Origin: Megalobrama amblycephala
Lineage: Eukaryota > Chordata > Actinopteri > Cypriniformes > Xenocyprididae
Length of the DNA stretch: 64,000 nucleotides
NCBI RefSeq assembly: GCF_018812025.1
Contig: NC_063049.1
Span: 5,517,013-5,581,012, forward strand
Direction of reading: 5' to 3'
Shown here: positions 9,737 through 20,436 of the stretch, piece by piece
Position numbering within the stretch: position 1 is the stretch's first letter
Layout: every line of letters starts with the position of its first letter
Made by a program: the position numbers and the translations under genes
The notes under the pieces: model-generated
What the model was told of the DNA's origin: nothing
The model's input: only the letters and a program-made list of their open reading frames with translations
The model's database searches: none

Positions 9737-11606
9737 TATTTTTTATATAAATTTCAACACAAAACGTATGACCACAATAACTTTAAGAAACATTTTTTGT
9801 TTGTTTGTTTAGATAAATTGGGGTTTGACCTGTAATGTGATGCAGTTAGACTAGGTTACATTTGATAAATATTATGAAATATCCATTTTTGTAGAAAGAA
9901 TTCCAGGCGCAGTTCACTCTCAGCCAATAAGATTCCACGTATCATTTACATGGATCAGTCGTCTCTTCTGATTGGTTGATAACTTTTGACAGCGTTTAAT
10001 CCAAAAGCAAATTAATTTCTGCAAGAGCACGGAGAGATTCGTGAGCGCACATGTGCAGTTTCAGCGCGCAGGACACGTTTGAGCATGCAGGAAACAGTTT
10101 GAGCGTGCACACGCAATATCTGAGCTAGAGGAGAGGCAGTTCATGAGAGAGCCCTGTATATTTGAGAGCGCGCGTCCAGTTTTGCGCGAGAGCATAGGAA
10201 ATCCGCGCGCGAGCGGACAGATTTGCGCGAGAACAAAGGAAATCCGCGCGCGAGGGAACAGATTTGCGCTCGCGCATTACATTGATATGCTCTCGTGTCA
10301 CAATAATGTGCTCTCGACATTTGACAGTAAAATAACGCCATATTATGATACTATACCAGCTGAAGTATCACGATACCAGGTAGTATCGCGATACCATGCA
10401 GTATACAAAATGAACCAAACTTTCATAAAAACATGAAAACAGAACAGATTTTTCTCTGAATATTTCATTAATGAGAATGAATAACAGGCTTTTATTACGA
10501 TTCAAATGAATCAATGTAAACAAAATTCATCTTAGCACTGCACAGAAGCTGTATGAACTGACATTACGATGTAGCATTTATGCATTTACACTTCAATTAC
10601 AATTGCATAAATAATGTTATGATATTAATGTTTCAAATATAAAAATCTGAATATAGAAATAAAAATGTTGGTGGAAAAAAAATGATAGAATAGACCTAAT
10701 TTTAGATGGTAAAAAATTATAGAATTGGCCTACTTTTAGATGGGAGACTAAAGTCGCCAGTAGGTGGCAGCAAGTGTTAATGATTAAGTCAATGAATCAT
10801 TCAACCGATTCGTTCAAAACGGCTGATTCATTCAGGAACGAAGCAAATGACTGTCTTCATGAATGGATTAGTGAGTCAGAGACTCGCCCAATTTGTTCAA
10901 AAACAGATTCATTTAGAAACGAAACAAAAACAGCGCTCTTGCTCGTGTCACAAACTATCAGGAGCATTTTTGCCAGCCTATCTTGAAATTTCCAACCCTG
11001 ACTGGAGAGCAGTATGTAAAACATATAATACACTTATAATTATAAAATCACGATTGATATGATTGATAAGAACCGAGTGCAAAGCCGCTATAGCTTATTG
11101 ATGAATGGAATTGCATTTGTCTGAATCGTGTTCGATCGTGTTTCTAGAAACAAACTATTTAATCTTTTCCAGAAGTGGTCAAATGAGCAACGGAAAAACT
11201 GTGAGAATTTATTCTTATATAAAGATTTTATGATGTTAATTAAGTGCATTTCAGACCCTTTCTCCAGATAAAATGCAATGCGAACAACGTGCAAGAGCAA
11301 CGTTATCTCATTGCCAAATGAACTGAAGCATCAGGAAACAATGAGGCGCTAATTCTACAGAGCATTTACTACATAGGGCACAGCAAACAGTCAATGGCAG
11401 TCTCCTGTAATGTTTTTGCAGGCACGCATGTTCAACTGAAGCATACCTGCCGCACATACAACATTCCTTACGGTACTGACGATACTACCGTTTAAAAAAT
11501 ACAATGGCATCGCCAGTATTTTGAAGCTTTAGTATCGCGATACTACCGTAGTACCGGTACACCGTGCAACCCTACTGTCTATATAAGACCTTACAGCTCA
11601 CAGTGC

Positions 11607-12626
11607 ATGTCAGAGCAAATGAGAATCATGAGGTCAAAGGAACTTCCTGAAGAGCTCAGAGACAGAATTGTGGCAAGGCACAGATCTGGCCAAGGTTACA
11701 AAAACAATTCTGCTGCACTTAAGGTTCCTAAGAGAACAGTGGCCTCCATAATCCTTAAATGTAAGATGTTTGGGACGACCAGAACCCTTCTTAGAGCTGG
11801 CCGTCCGGCCAAACTGAGCTATCGGGGGAGAAGAGCCTTGGTGAGAGAGGTAAAGAAGAACCCAAAGATCACTGTGGCTGAGCTCCAGAGATGCAGTCGG
11901 GAGATGGGAGAAAGTTGTAGAAAGTCAACCATCACTGCAGCCCTCCACCAGTCGGGGCTTTATGGCAGAGTGGCCCGACGGAAGCCTCTCCTCAGTGCAA
12001 GACACATGAAAGCCCGCATGGAGTTTGCCAAGATGGTGAGAAATAAGATTCTCTGGTCTGATGAGACCAATAAAGAACTTTTCGGCCTTAATTCTAAGCG
12101 GTATGTGTGGAGAAAACCAGGCACTGCTCATCACCTGTCCAATACAGTCCCAACAGTGAAGCATGGTGGTGGCAGCATCATGCTGTGGGGGTGTTTTTCA
12201 GCTGCAGGGACAGGACGACTGGTTGCAATCAAGGGAAAGATGAATGCGGCCAAGTACAGGGATATCCTGGACGAAAACCTTCGCCAGAGTGCTCAGGACC
12301 TCAGACTGGGCTGAAGGTCTACCTTCCAACAAGACAATGACCCTAAGCACACAGCTAAAATAACGAAGGAGTGGCTTCACAACAACTCCGTGACTGTTCT
12401 TGAATGGCCCAGCCAGAGCCCTGACTTAAACCCAATTGAGCATCTCTGGAGAGACCTAAAAATGGCTGTCCACCAACATTTACCATCCAACCTGACAGAA
12501 CTGGAGAGGATCTGCAAGGAGGAATGGCAGAGGATCCCCAAATCCAGGTGTGAAAAACTTGTTGCATCTTTCCCAAAAAGACTCATGGCTGTATTAGATC
12601 AAAAGGGTGCTTCTATTAAATACTGA
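11607..12626 (+). pseudogene. Tc1 transposase, one in-frame stop
   Basis: The product would cut and paste the Tc1 element at TA sites. One frame from the ATG at 11607 to the TGA at 12624-12626 spans 340 codons, the normal Tc1 length, and is broken only by a TGA at 12312-12314 (codon 236). The N-terminal paired-like HTH region (residues about 8-110) is intact. Catalytic residues are visible: D152 in WSDETN, D243 in [11 protein letters not shown] and E278 in LNPIEHLW. The last two are 34 residues apart, giving the DD34E Tc1 signature. The stop lies between the first and second catalytic Asp. The TGA could be a CpG-decayed CGA codon; this is inference. The ATG is 24 bp from the rejoined hAT target site, so the promoter side is displaced by 3.8 kb. 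Confidence 0.93.
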
Positions 12627-12844
12627 GCAAAGGGTCTGAATACTTAGGACCATGTGATATTTCAGTTTTTCTTTTTCAATAAATCTGCAAAAATGTCAAC
12701 AATTCTGTGTTTTTCTGTCAATATGGGGTGCTGTGTGTACATTAATGAGGAAAAAAATGAACTTGAATGATTTTAGCAAATGGCTGCAATTAAACAAAGA
12801 GTGAGAAATGTAAGGGGGTCTGAATACTTTCCGTACCCACTGTA

Positions 12845-13560
12845 TGTGTGAATGCGGGATGATATGCCACAATGCTATGTATATATTTAAAATGTATTAA
12901 ACTCATGACAGTATTATGTATCTCTCATGACTTTATATCCACAAGATATTCAACAAGAATTCTTGGAAGAAAAAAAAGTTTACATCAAGGGTGACTTCCA
13001 CAAACACAGTACAGAGCAGTTTTTACCTCGACTGTATCCAACAATGAATATCATACAACATCATAATATTTAATATATACAATATCATACAACATTTTAC
13101 CAGCACTACATTTGAGTGCAACCCTGTTACTGCATGATTTTTCAATGTTACAAAAAATTGTACCACCCTTTCCCCACCATTGACATAATTTTCCATCGTT
13201 TATGACACAACGCTTCCCTGCCATTGATGGAATTTTCCTGGCAATCCATGTTTTCACTGTTATATATGGTAGGAGATGTAGTTACACAATCTTCTGAAAG
13301 AGTAATCTTTGGAACAAAACATATTGTAGTATTTGACAAAAACATGTTTTTCGCAGCTTTTTGTTCAAAATGTTTTTTTTTATTAATGAAACTAGAATTA
13401 ACCTAGAATAATTTTGTTGTTGTTGTTGTTGTTTGTTTGTTTTAAAGTAGAGACTGTTCTTTTGTTTGATATATTGCATGATATCCATAAAACAAAATAT
13501 TCTATGGGCCATGAAAGTTTTGTGAAAATGATCAAAAATGCTGGTGGTGGCTGGCAACTT
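12845..13560. other. No gene seen
   Basis: AT-rich sequence with a short (GTT)n run near 13413-13435 and homopolymer T and A runs. The short reading frames here have no recognisable domain. Confidence 0.5.
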
Positions 13561-13564
13561 TTAA

Positions 13565-14459
13565 AAGGTGCGCTAGAACTTTTTTTCACAAGATGTAATA
13601 TAAGTCTAAGGTGTCCCCGGAATGTGTCTGCGAAGTTTCAGCTCAAAATACCCCATTGATTTTTTAAATTAATTTTTTTAACTGCCTATTTTGGGGCATC
13701 ATTAACGACGCACTGATTCAGGCTGCCCCCCACCCCACCCCTTGACTATAAAACAGTGCATAAACAAAGTTCACACAGCTAATATAACCCTCAAATGGAT
13801 CTTTACAAGATGTTCGTCATGCATGCTGTTTACATTTGATTCTGAATGAGTTTGATAGTGCTCCGTGGCTAAAGCTAACATTACACACTGTTGGAGAGAT
13901 TTATAAAGAATGAAGTTGTGTTTATGCATTATACAGACTGCAAGTGTTTAAAAATGAAAATAGCGACGGCTCTTGTCTCCGTGAATACAGTAAGAACCGA
14001 TGGTAACTTTAACCACATTTAACAGTACATTAGCAACATGCTAACGAAACATTTAGAAAGACAATTTACAAATATCACTAAAAATATCATGATACCATGA
14101 ATCATGTCAGTTATTATTGCTCCATCTGCCATTTTTCGCTATTGTCCTTGCTTGCTTACCTAGTCTGATGATTCAGCTGTGCACAGATCCAGACGTTAAT
14201 ACTGGCTTGTCTAATGCCTTGAACATGAGCTGGCATATGCAAATATTGGGGGTGTACATATTAATGATCCCGACTGTTACGTAACAGTCGGTGTTATGTT
14301 GAGATTCCCCTGTTCTTCTGAAGTCTTTTAAACAAATGAGATTTACATAAGAAGGAGGAAGCAATGGAGTTTGAAACTCAATGTATGTCATTTCCATGCA
14401 CTGAACTCTTGTTATTCAACTATGCCAAGGTAAATTCAATTTTTGATTCTAGGGCACCT
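13565..14459. mobile_element. TTAA-flanked DNA transposon, non-autonomous
   Basis: The ends AAGGTGCGCTAGAA and TTGATTCTAGGGCACCT are inverted, with TTAA at 13561-13564 and 14460-14463. A subterminal block (GTTTCAGCTCAAAATACCCC) also occurs inverted at about 27415-27440, so the family has another fragment in the window. No transposase was recognised. Confidence 0.65.
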
Positions 14460-14786
14460 TTAAAAAAAAAACACTGGTGGGAAAAGAGTTAAAGTGCCCC
14501 TATATTCTTTTTTTTAGATATGCTCTTTCATGTAATGTGTAATTGAGCTGTTTGTGAATGTAAAAGATCTGCAAAGTTTCAAAGATCAAACTGCAGATAA
14601 ATGGAGTTTTTTTGTCTCCCAAAACAAAGAAGCGATTCTGAACTGCTGTTATGATAAAACTAACCCCCTACAGTAGAAGTTCAGAATGTCTGCTCTCAGA
14701 ATGACATGACCCCTACTTGCACTTTTCAAAATGCTGATGTAGTACCATATTGAAACTAAAGCTTATAGTGTAAGGGGAACTTTTAA

Positions 14787-14871
14787 AGGGGTCGTATAAT
14801 GCCACTTTTACAAGATGTAAAGTGAGTAAATGATTATGAATGACATTTTCATTTTTGGGTGAACTATCCCT
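14787..14871. mobile_element. 85-bp chimeric TTAA MITE
   Basis: TTAA (14783-14786) plus AGGGGTCGTATAATGCC on the left, and GGGTGAACTATCCCT plus TTAA (14872-14875) on the right. The left end resembles the AGGGGACCTATTATGC family and the right end the AGGGATAGTTCACCC family. The two ends are not complements of each other over their length. Confidence 0.5.
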
Positions 14872-16044
14872 TTAAAATAAAAAGACTATGGACATACCCC
14901 TTTGTGACCTTTAACATCATGCGGCCACTGAAAATTGCTCATCAAGCAGCAGTTCTTCCACAGCTGGTTAACTGTTCCAGACAGGGTTAAAGTTGTCCCA
15001 GATGTCAAACTCCTTCACTCTTCTGATGGCTCTCTCAACAAGAATTCGAAGATGAGTTATGGCTTCTGTTCTTTCTGCATTTTCTTTGCTGAATTGAGTT
15101 TCTGTTTTAAAAGGTGGTATAATGAGTTTGGCTCCACGTTCTGCCAGCATATTCTCAATGGTGAATCCTTTGTCAGCCATGCAAGCATCATCTGGCTCCA
15201 GCAAGTCAAGAATCCCTGACTGTTTCGTCAACTCTTGAGCCTGTGTACAAGCTGGAAAAAGGTAACTGCAATACCGATCAACCCCATTGAAGGTATGGCA
15301 TTTTTATATGAAGAGAACACCTCAGACTGGAGCGTGAGTGAAGATGGATTCTAGTACCTTATCTCTTCAGCCAATGATGACCCTCACCTCTGGACAAAAC
15401 TGCCTAAATTTCTCTGGCTTGGTGGAATTCACTTGTTCTCTGCTTATCCATATGGGCAATGATCCCAGGACAAGGTAAAGATAACTAGCCCAAGTTATGA
15501 TGATGCGGTGGACAGTGGAGATGCTTACTTTGAAAATGTCAGCCAACACTTTCTCCTTCAGTCCTGCAGCAACACGACAGCATTGCAGTTGCCTGTCCTT
15601 TCTTCTGGTCCTTAGACCAGTAGACTAGCATGGACGCAAATTGCCTTCCAGAAGACCTCTTCAGAAGGAAACCTGGTGTAAAAATGTATGTCTTCATCTG
15701 AAGCACAGAATCTCTGAAACTAGGACAGAGAGTGGCCTATTCTCAGCTGCATGACCTCAGCTTCCAATTCCTGTATATGTGCAACTGCTGCATCCTGTGC
15801 ACCTAGATCCACAAAAAAATTAACAGATTAAGATAGTGGCAAAACAAGCATTGTTTACGTTAACAATTATTACAAAATATTATTATAACTACACATTATG
15901 CCCAAATATTATAGCTTTTACCCTGTGTCCATATTATATCAACAATGCTTATATAATGACATTCAACTTGGTATGTCTCTATGGAAACATACAATGTTGT
16001 GTGGTGTAGTGCAGTGACACAACCTGACGTGTCTTTACCATTAA

Positions 16045-17287
16045 AGGGGACCTATTATGCCCCCTTTTACAAGAAGTAAAATAAGTGTCTGTTGTCCCCA
16101 GAGTGTGTATGTGAAGTTTTATAGCATGTTAAAATTGCCACTTTTTGGGGGTGAGCAAAAACGTGCCGTTTCTGTGCAAATGAGCTGCTGCGCTCGGCCT
16201 AAGAGGGCGGAGCTTCAAGAACTCGTTCTCCAGTGTCAGGAGTCAGTCAGGACACACAATAATGTCAGAAACTGTGAATATATGCTGCATGGAGATAGAA
16301 TAGGTTTAGTTTAGGTTAATTACAGTTATAACTTATATTGTCTTCTTGATTTTATCCACCATTACTGCAAGCCTGTTGTACCTTCCGAATGATGGCCAAA
16401 ACTATACAGATGAGTTTTATGATGTTTATTGTACTTCACACAAAAGATGAATCGTCCGTTTTCACTGTAAGAGTTTAATAAAACACAGTGCAAGTGTGCA
16501 TTAAAATATTATCCATAAACTCTCTCTCTCCCTTGCATTATCATCAACATACACAGTGAATTACACAGAAACACTAAACAGTAAACAAATATATAAAGAC
16601 CTTATGCTTTTTCGGGTGGTGCTAAATAAACTGGTAAACTTTATATCCGTAAATCAACTCCGATGAACTGTAATAAAGTGCTCTCACCTTTATTACTGCC
16701 GTATCCAGTATCACTCTGGAGACTGTAAGCTGGATCACGAACAGTTTGTACTGATCTATCCTTGAGTAACAACTTTTTAGTGTTTTGTATTGTCCCTTTG
16801 TATTGACATTCCTTCATAAAGCAGTCCGGTGTGAAATGATTCGCGCAGACATAAACAAATTTCGGTAGAGTTGAGGGAGCATTTTCTTTGAAAACAAAAT
16901 TAATCCACCTTGTCTTCAGCGGCTCAGATTTAGGGAGTAAATGGAGAGAGCTCTGTGGATTAATCCATCCAGCTACAGAACACCTAAAACTCTTGGGAGA
17001 CGTTCTCGTAGTGCAGCAATGGCGGACTGTGTACAACTCTCTGTGAACTCGCTCAGGGCGGTTCTATGTTCAAACAGAAGTGTCTGTCAACATTTGTAGG
17101 CGGGGCCTGTGGCTAATGTGACACTGCCAGGGATCTGGAAACGGCTTGTTCTGAGACACTGCTTATGAATTATGTTTTTTTTTTTTTAAAAAGGAGTGGT
17201 TGGATTTTTATCATTATAGGGTGGTTGTGTACACACACTGCCAACACACATTTATATCCAAAGTGAATTTTGCATAATAGGTCCCCT
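16045..17287 (-). mobile_element. Nested DNA transposon, AGGGGACC ends
   Basis: Inverted ends AGGGGACCTATTATGC and GCATAATAGGTCCCCT bound 1.24 kb inside the larger THAP element. The left flank is TTAA (16041-16044); the right flank reads TAGC, so the duplication is degraded or the boundary is off by a base. It carries a THAP-like remnant on the minus strand (16641-17036). Confidence 0.68.
16641..17036 (-). pseudogene. THAP-domain remnant in nested element
   Basis: The 131-codon reading frame contains CSVAGWINPQSSLHLLP, LKTRWINFVF, and KFVYVCANHFTPDCF, the order of a THAP zinc finger (Cys, conserved Pro, Trp, then CX2H). The second Cys of the expected CX2-4C pair is replaced by Trp, so zinc binding is probably lost. 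Related text LLLKDRSVQTVRDPAY follows. It probably derives from the transposase of this element family. It is a second, distinct THAP remnant next to the one at 18049. Confidence 0.72.
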
Positions 17288-18130
17288 TAGCATTAAAAGT
17301 TGTCTTGGAATAATTTACAAATTCATATGATTAATTGTCTAGCTTTTTCTATGATTTAAACCCAATGTTTATTGTAATAGACATTTTAAATAATTTTAAG
17401 ACTTATTTTTATTATTGCTCATTTGTAGTAGAAATTAGGATAGAAATAAAGTACGGTGATATTTTTTCTTGAACAGTAATTTGTGTCAAAATGAATTAAA
17501 ATGATATTAAGACTTGAAAGTGAGAGGACTTAAATTTAATAAAGACTTCAATAATAGATTTAATAAAGTATAAGGGGGAATGTGCTTCATACATTGTGTT
17601 TTTGGGAATACATAAATATACCTGGAAGAGGAGTGACTGCATAGTCATGATCTGCTCCAGCTGTTTCCTCAGGAACTATGTCGTCTTCTTTGGGTGTCAT
17701 CAGAGGAAAGGACAGGAAAAGTGTCAAGTAAGGACCGAGCTCTATCCCTTTCGTAAACCGACTCTTGTCAAGTTTCTCCCCAGTTGTTCCAAATAAATTG
17801 GGATGAGACAGCCCTTTTTTTAGACCGCTTATGACCGGTAGCTGCAGTGTAATCAGTGTCGGTCAAGTGCCGGCTACAGACAAATGTGCTTCCTCTATGG
17901 ATCGTAAACGTTGGACCTCGTACGTGTCAAATAGCATGCACCCACTTCTTTCTCAGACAATCGTCGCTTGGAAATGCATGAAAACTCAAATATGCTTGTT
18001 GCTGCTTATTACTTGCGCAGTGAGGGACGCTCGATGATGCTTCAGCCATTGTTGTTTCGCCTGGAAGTCACTATGCACAACGAACGCTGAACCGGACGTG
18101 CGTTCGAACTTCTGTGAAAAACGCCAATCA

Positions 18131-18218
18131 GAGCAGAGTAGACCAATCACAACAGACTGGGTCATCTGACCAATTAGAGTAGAGTAGACCAATCACAACA
18201 GACTGGGTCATCTGACAA
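18131..18218. repeat. 46-bp tandem duplication
   Basis: The unit beginning GAGTAGACCAATCACAACAG is repeated about twice with a 46-bp period (starts near 18136 and 18182). It lies upstream of the transposase start codon in the THAP element, where its promoter would be. Confidence 0.75.
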
Positions 18219-18644
18219 AAACATTTATACCAATTTCATCAGGCTCTGAAAATTCTTCAAAAAGAATACAGAATGATCTTCTCAGCTGCCGTAGTTGCAA
18301 CGCTTGCGTCATCAGAACGGGGTGTTCAATGCACCGTTTCCAATTAAAAAAAAGTTTTGCAATGTTTTGTCAGGGCTGAACACAGCCTAGAGTGGACCAT
18401 CTGACCAACCAGCAGAGTCAGCTCTTGGAAAAGAGGGGTTTAGAGAGACTAATTCTTCAAACTAACCATTTTCAGACTCTTTGAGAAATGAGGTGATGTA
18501 CAATGTATAGGCTATAATGAGAAAATTAAAGTTTTTTTTGTTTTGTTTTGTTTTTGTTTTTTACCTTGAATGCATGTAAATCTGCTATTGAGACTCCAAA
18601 ACAAAATTAGGAAGATTTAAAATAACATAATAGGGACACTTTAA

Positions 18645-20436
18645 AAATGTGACACCTAAGAACCCATCATTTGGACCTTTTGTCCATTTCATGTAAAAAA
18701 AAAAGTAAAATACTAATTGCGTTGTCACACGGCAAGCTAAACCATTCAACAAATCATTCAACATCAGTTTTTAATAAAAAAGAAGAAGCAGTGCTTTATT
18801 TTTGGGGGAAATATAAGCTTATGAATAAACACAAACCACCAAACTAGCTACACCCTACTGAGTCATTTCGGCTAAATTTGCAACATTACTTGCCAAGTTT
18901 GGTTACAGATTTGTTCAAATTGCAGACCCCATAAATAAAAGTATTACACAATAAAATGGACAATACAATATTTATTTTAACCTCTTGGGCTTGACGATCA
19001 TTTCTAAAGGCTGAGCACCTCCTTCACTGACCAATTCTTGAAAACGAAAAGAGTTTAGGCCTATTTAGTGTGGAAAGTGCTGATTCTACAACAGGACTGA
19101 ACACTCAGATAAGATAACATTTGTTCTTGTGAAACTGTTCAGCATTCCAGCTGTTCTTCCCTCCCTGCATTTTCCCCAAGTTTGCTTCCCTAAGACGTCG
19201 TCTTCTTTGGCACATATGTTTAGGAAAAATACTGCAAAAGTCTTTTTCAATTTTATTGCCAGATTTCAATCAAGCCATTCTAATGGTATTTCCTGCATTT
19301 GGTTGCAACATTCACTGACAGTCTGCATTGTCTAGATCTGATTTTCTTCAGAGCCTGTCTAGAGTTTGGTGAACTGTTTGCTCTTTACAGCTTTTAAAAA
19401 CAACACAAAATGTGCAGTTTTGAATGAAAATAAAATGTAACATGCTTCTAAATAATAACAGCCCACTGGCCCAACTTATCCCGAAGCGTCTGGCTCAACT
19501 TGCTCCATTGCCACAATCTGGTGCTTTGTTAAGTTATTTATATATGCTAACCTTTATCGTGTTGAGCATCTCGACCTGCTCAATACCAACATCGCCTCAT
19601 CTAATAACATGAGTATGGGGCGGGACTATGTGTTTCATCAACCAATGGGAAGCGAGGGCAGTGTTTGAGAAACCTCTCTTTCTTTTTTCTGTTTTTGAAC
19701 ACGTTTCCCAGAAGCAACTAGTCGTAAGTTCCGTCATTACCGACAGAGTAAAATAAAACTTGCGACCCTGGTTACTTTTGGGAAATGCACCCCTGTTTGG
19801 TGAGGCTTAAGAAATTACACTTTATCTTAAAGATTAAAACAAAGGAAGTCCTCTCGTTGACCTGCACACACACTCTTTGTGTGACGAGGAGCAAATTCTA
19901 CACAGATGTAAATCTTTTCACCATATGTGGTAGAAATGCCAACACATCTTGCTCCTCAGAAAGACATGTGAGCTTTAGTGCCACTTCTGTAGAATGCTAA
20001 ACAGTTTGCTTGTTGAGTTTTGTTTGTGTAATGTTATTTATGGGGTAGTGTGGAGTCAGCCTCTGTGAATGCACTTTTTGTATGTAGTTTATTTTATTTC
20101 TTAATAGCTGCTTAACTGTAGGCCCATGGCTTCCACCCTATTTCTAGCTTCATGTCTTGGCTGTGCGTCTGTTGGCTCGTGTTCTTCCTCCTTTTAAATT
20201 TGGCTAACATTGAATGATTGTGAAACACCATAGTAACAAGCAAAGGGGAACCCCACAATACACTACTGTGCTCTGAGTGGATACTCATTAAATATCAGTT
20301 TGTTTAAAAAAGCACGTTTCAAATGAAACCAAATTTAGCCTTACAGGAATAAACTGAGCTTAAATAAAAAGTTTTTGCTGTTTGGTCATTTAAATTTTAA
20401 AAGTGTGCTAAATACTTTTGTCCTATATTCTAGCGT
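18645..20436. other. Intergenic, no gene recognised
   Basis: About 1.8 kb of moderate AT content. Reading frames up to 71 codons show no known domain, splice-site pairs or strong repeats that I can recognise. Confidence 0.45.

Larger units (their letters stand above)
7812..10352. repeat. Foldback (large inverted repeat) inside the hAT element
   Basis: The left arm (about 7812-8437) and right arm (about 9812-10352) are inverted copies. Examples are TTTACTGTCAAATGTCGAGA against TCGACATTTGACAGTAAA, and ACATTACAGGTCAAACCCCA against GGGGTTTGACCTGTAATGT. Each arm has a tandem doubling of a unit with TCTGTCCGCTCGCGCGCGG. The loop holds the MITE at 9164-9736. The arms differ by small indels. Confidence 0.75.
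7784..11574. mobile_element. hAT-like element inserted in the Tc1 element
   Basis: The ends TAGGGTTGTCACGATACC and GGTACACCGTGCAACCCTA are inverted. They are flanked by a perfect 8-bp duplication CTGTCTAT (7776-7783 and 11575-11582), the hAT signature. No hAT transposase ORF can be recognised in 3.8 kb, so it is non-autonomous. The interior has a foldback segment (about 7812-10352), a MITE at 9164-9736, and arrays of GCGCGC-rich sequence near 7880-7990 and 10160-10280. Confidence 0.88.
7545..12842 (+). mobile_element. Tc1/mariner element, split by a hAT insertion
   Basis: Left end CAGTGGGTACTGAAAATATT and right end AATACTTTCCGTACCCACTG are flanked by TA (7543-7544 and 12843-12844). The inverted terminal repeats are about 211 bp (7545-7755 and 12631-12842). 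Without the 3.8-kb insertion at 7784-11574 the element would be about 1.5 kb, the usual Tc1 size. It encodes one transposase (11607-12626) that has a single in-frame stop. The insertion falls between the left TIR and the start codon. Confidence 0.95.
14900..18049 (-). pseudogene. Decayed THAP-HTH-DDE_4 transposase
   Basis: Exon 1 starts at the ATG at 18049-18047 and encodes a THAP zinc-finger: VPHCASN, FHAFPSDD with the conserved Pro, RKKWVHAI, then TFVCSRHL (CX2H). It has an in-frame stop mid-domain. The frame continues to about 17625, ending at a possible donor CCAG|GTATAT. After a gap holding the 16045-17287 insertion, the second part (about 15810 down to 14900) gives a coiled-coil-like AHIQELEAEVMQLRIG, then FPSEEVFWKAI, the HTH block ISTVHRIIITWASYLYLVLG, and LPIWISREQV. 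The DDE domain follows, with MADKGFTIENMLAERGAKLI and VERAIRRVKEFDIWD. The first catalytic Asp position after FCPEVRVII reads Gly and then a stop (ORF end at 15367). A frameshift also affects the C-terminus. The gene is therefore dead; exon borders are inferred. Confidence 0.78.
14492..18640 (-). mobile_element. TTAA-flanked DNA transposon with THAP-DDE transposase gene
   Basis: The ends AGTGCCCCTATATTC and AACATAATAGGGACACT are inverted, flanked by TTAA (14488-14491 and 18641-18644). At 4.15 kb it is large enough for an autonomous element. The minus strand holds the exons of a decayed transposase (18049 down to about 14900). Other elements are nested inside: 14787-14871 and 16045-17287. TTAA targets plus a THAP domain recall Kolobok, but the DDE region looks like the DDE_Tnp_4 type with its HTH partner, so the superfamily stays open. 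Confidence 0.75.

Noticed and set aside
17831..18192. Two 68-codon ORFs as genes
   Set aside because: They are antisense or out-of-frame readings of the THAP exon and its 46-bp tandem repeat.
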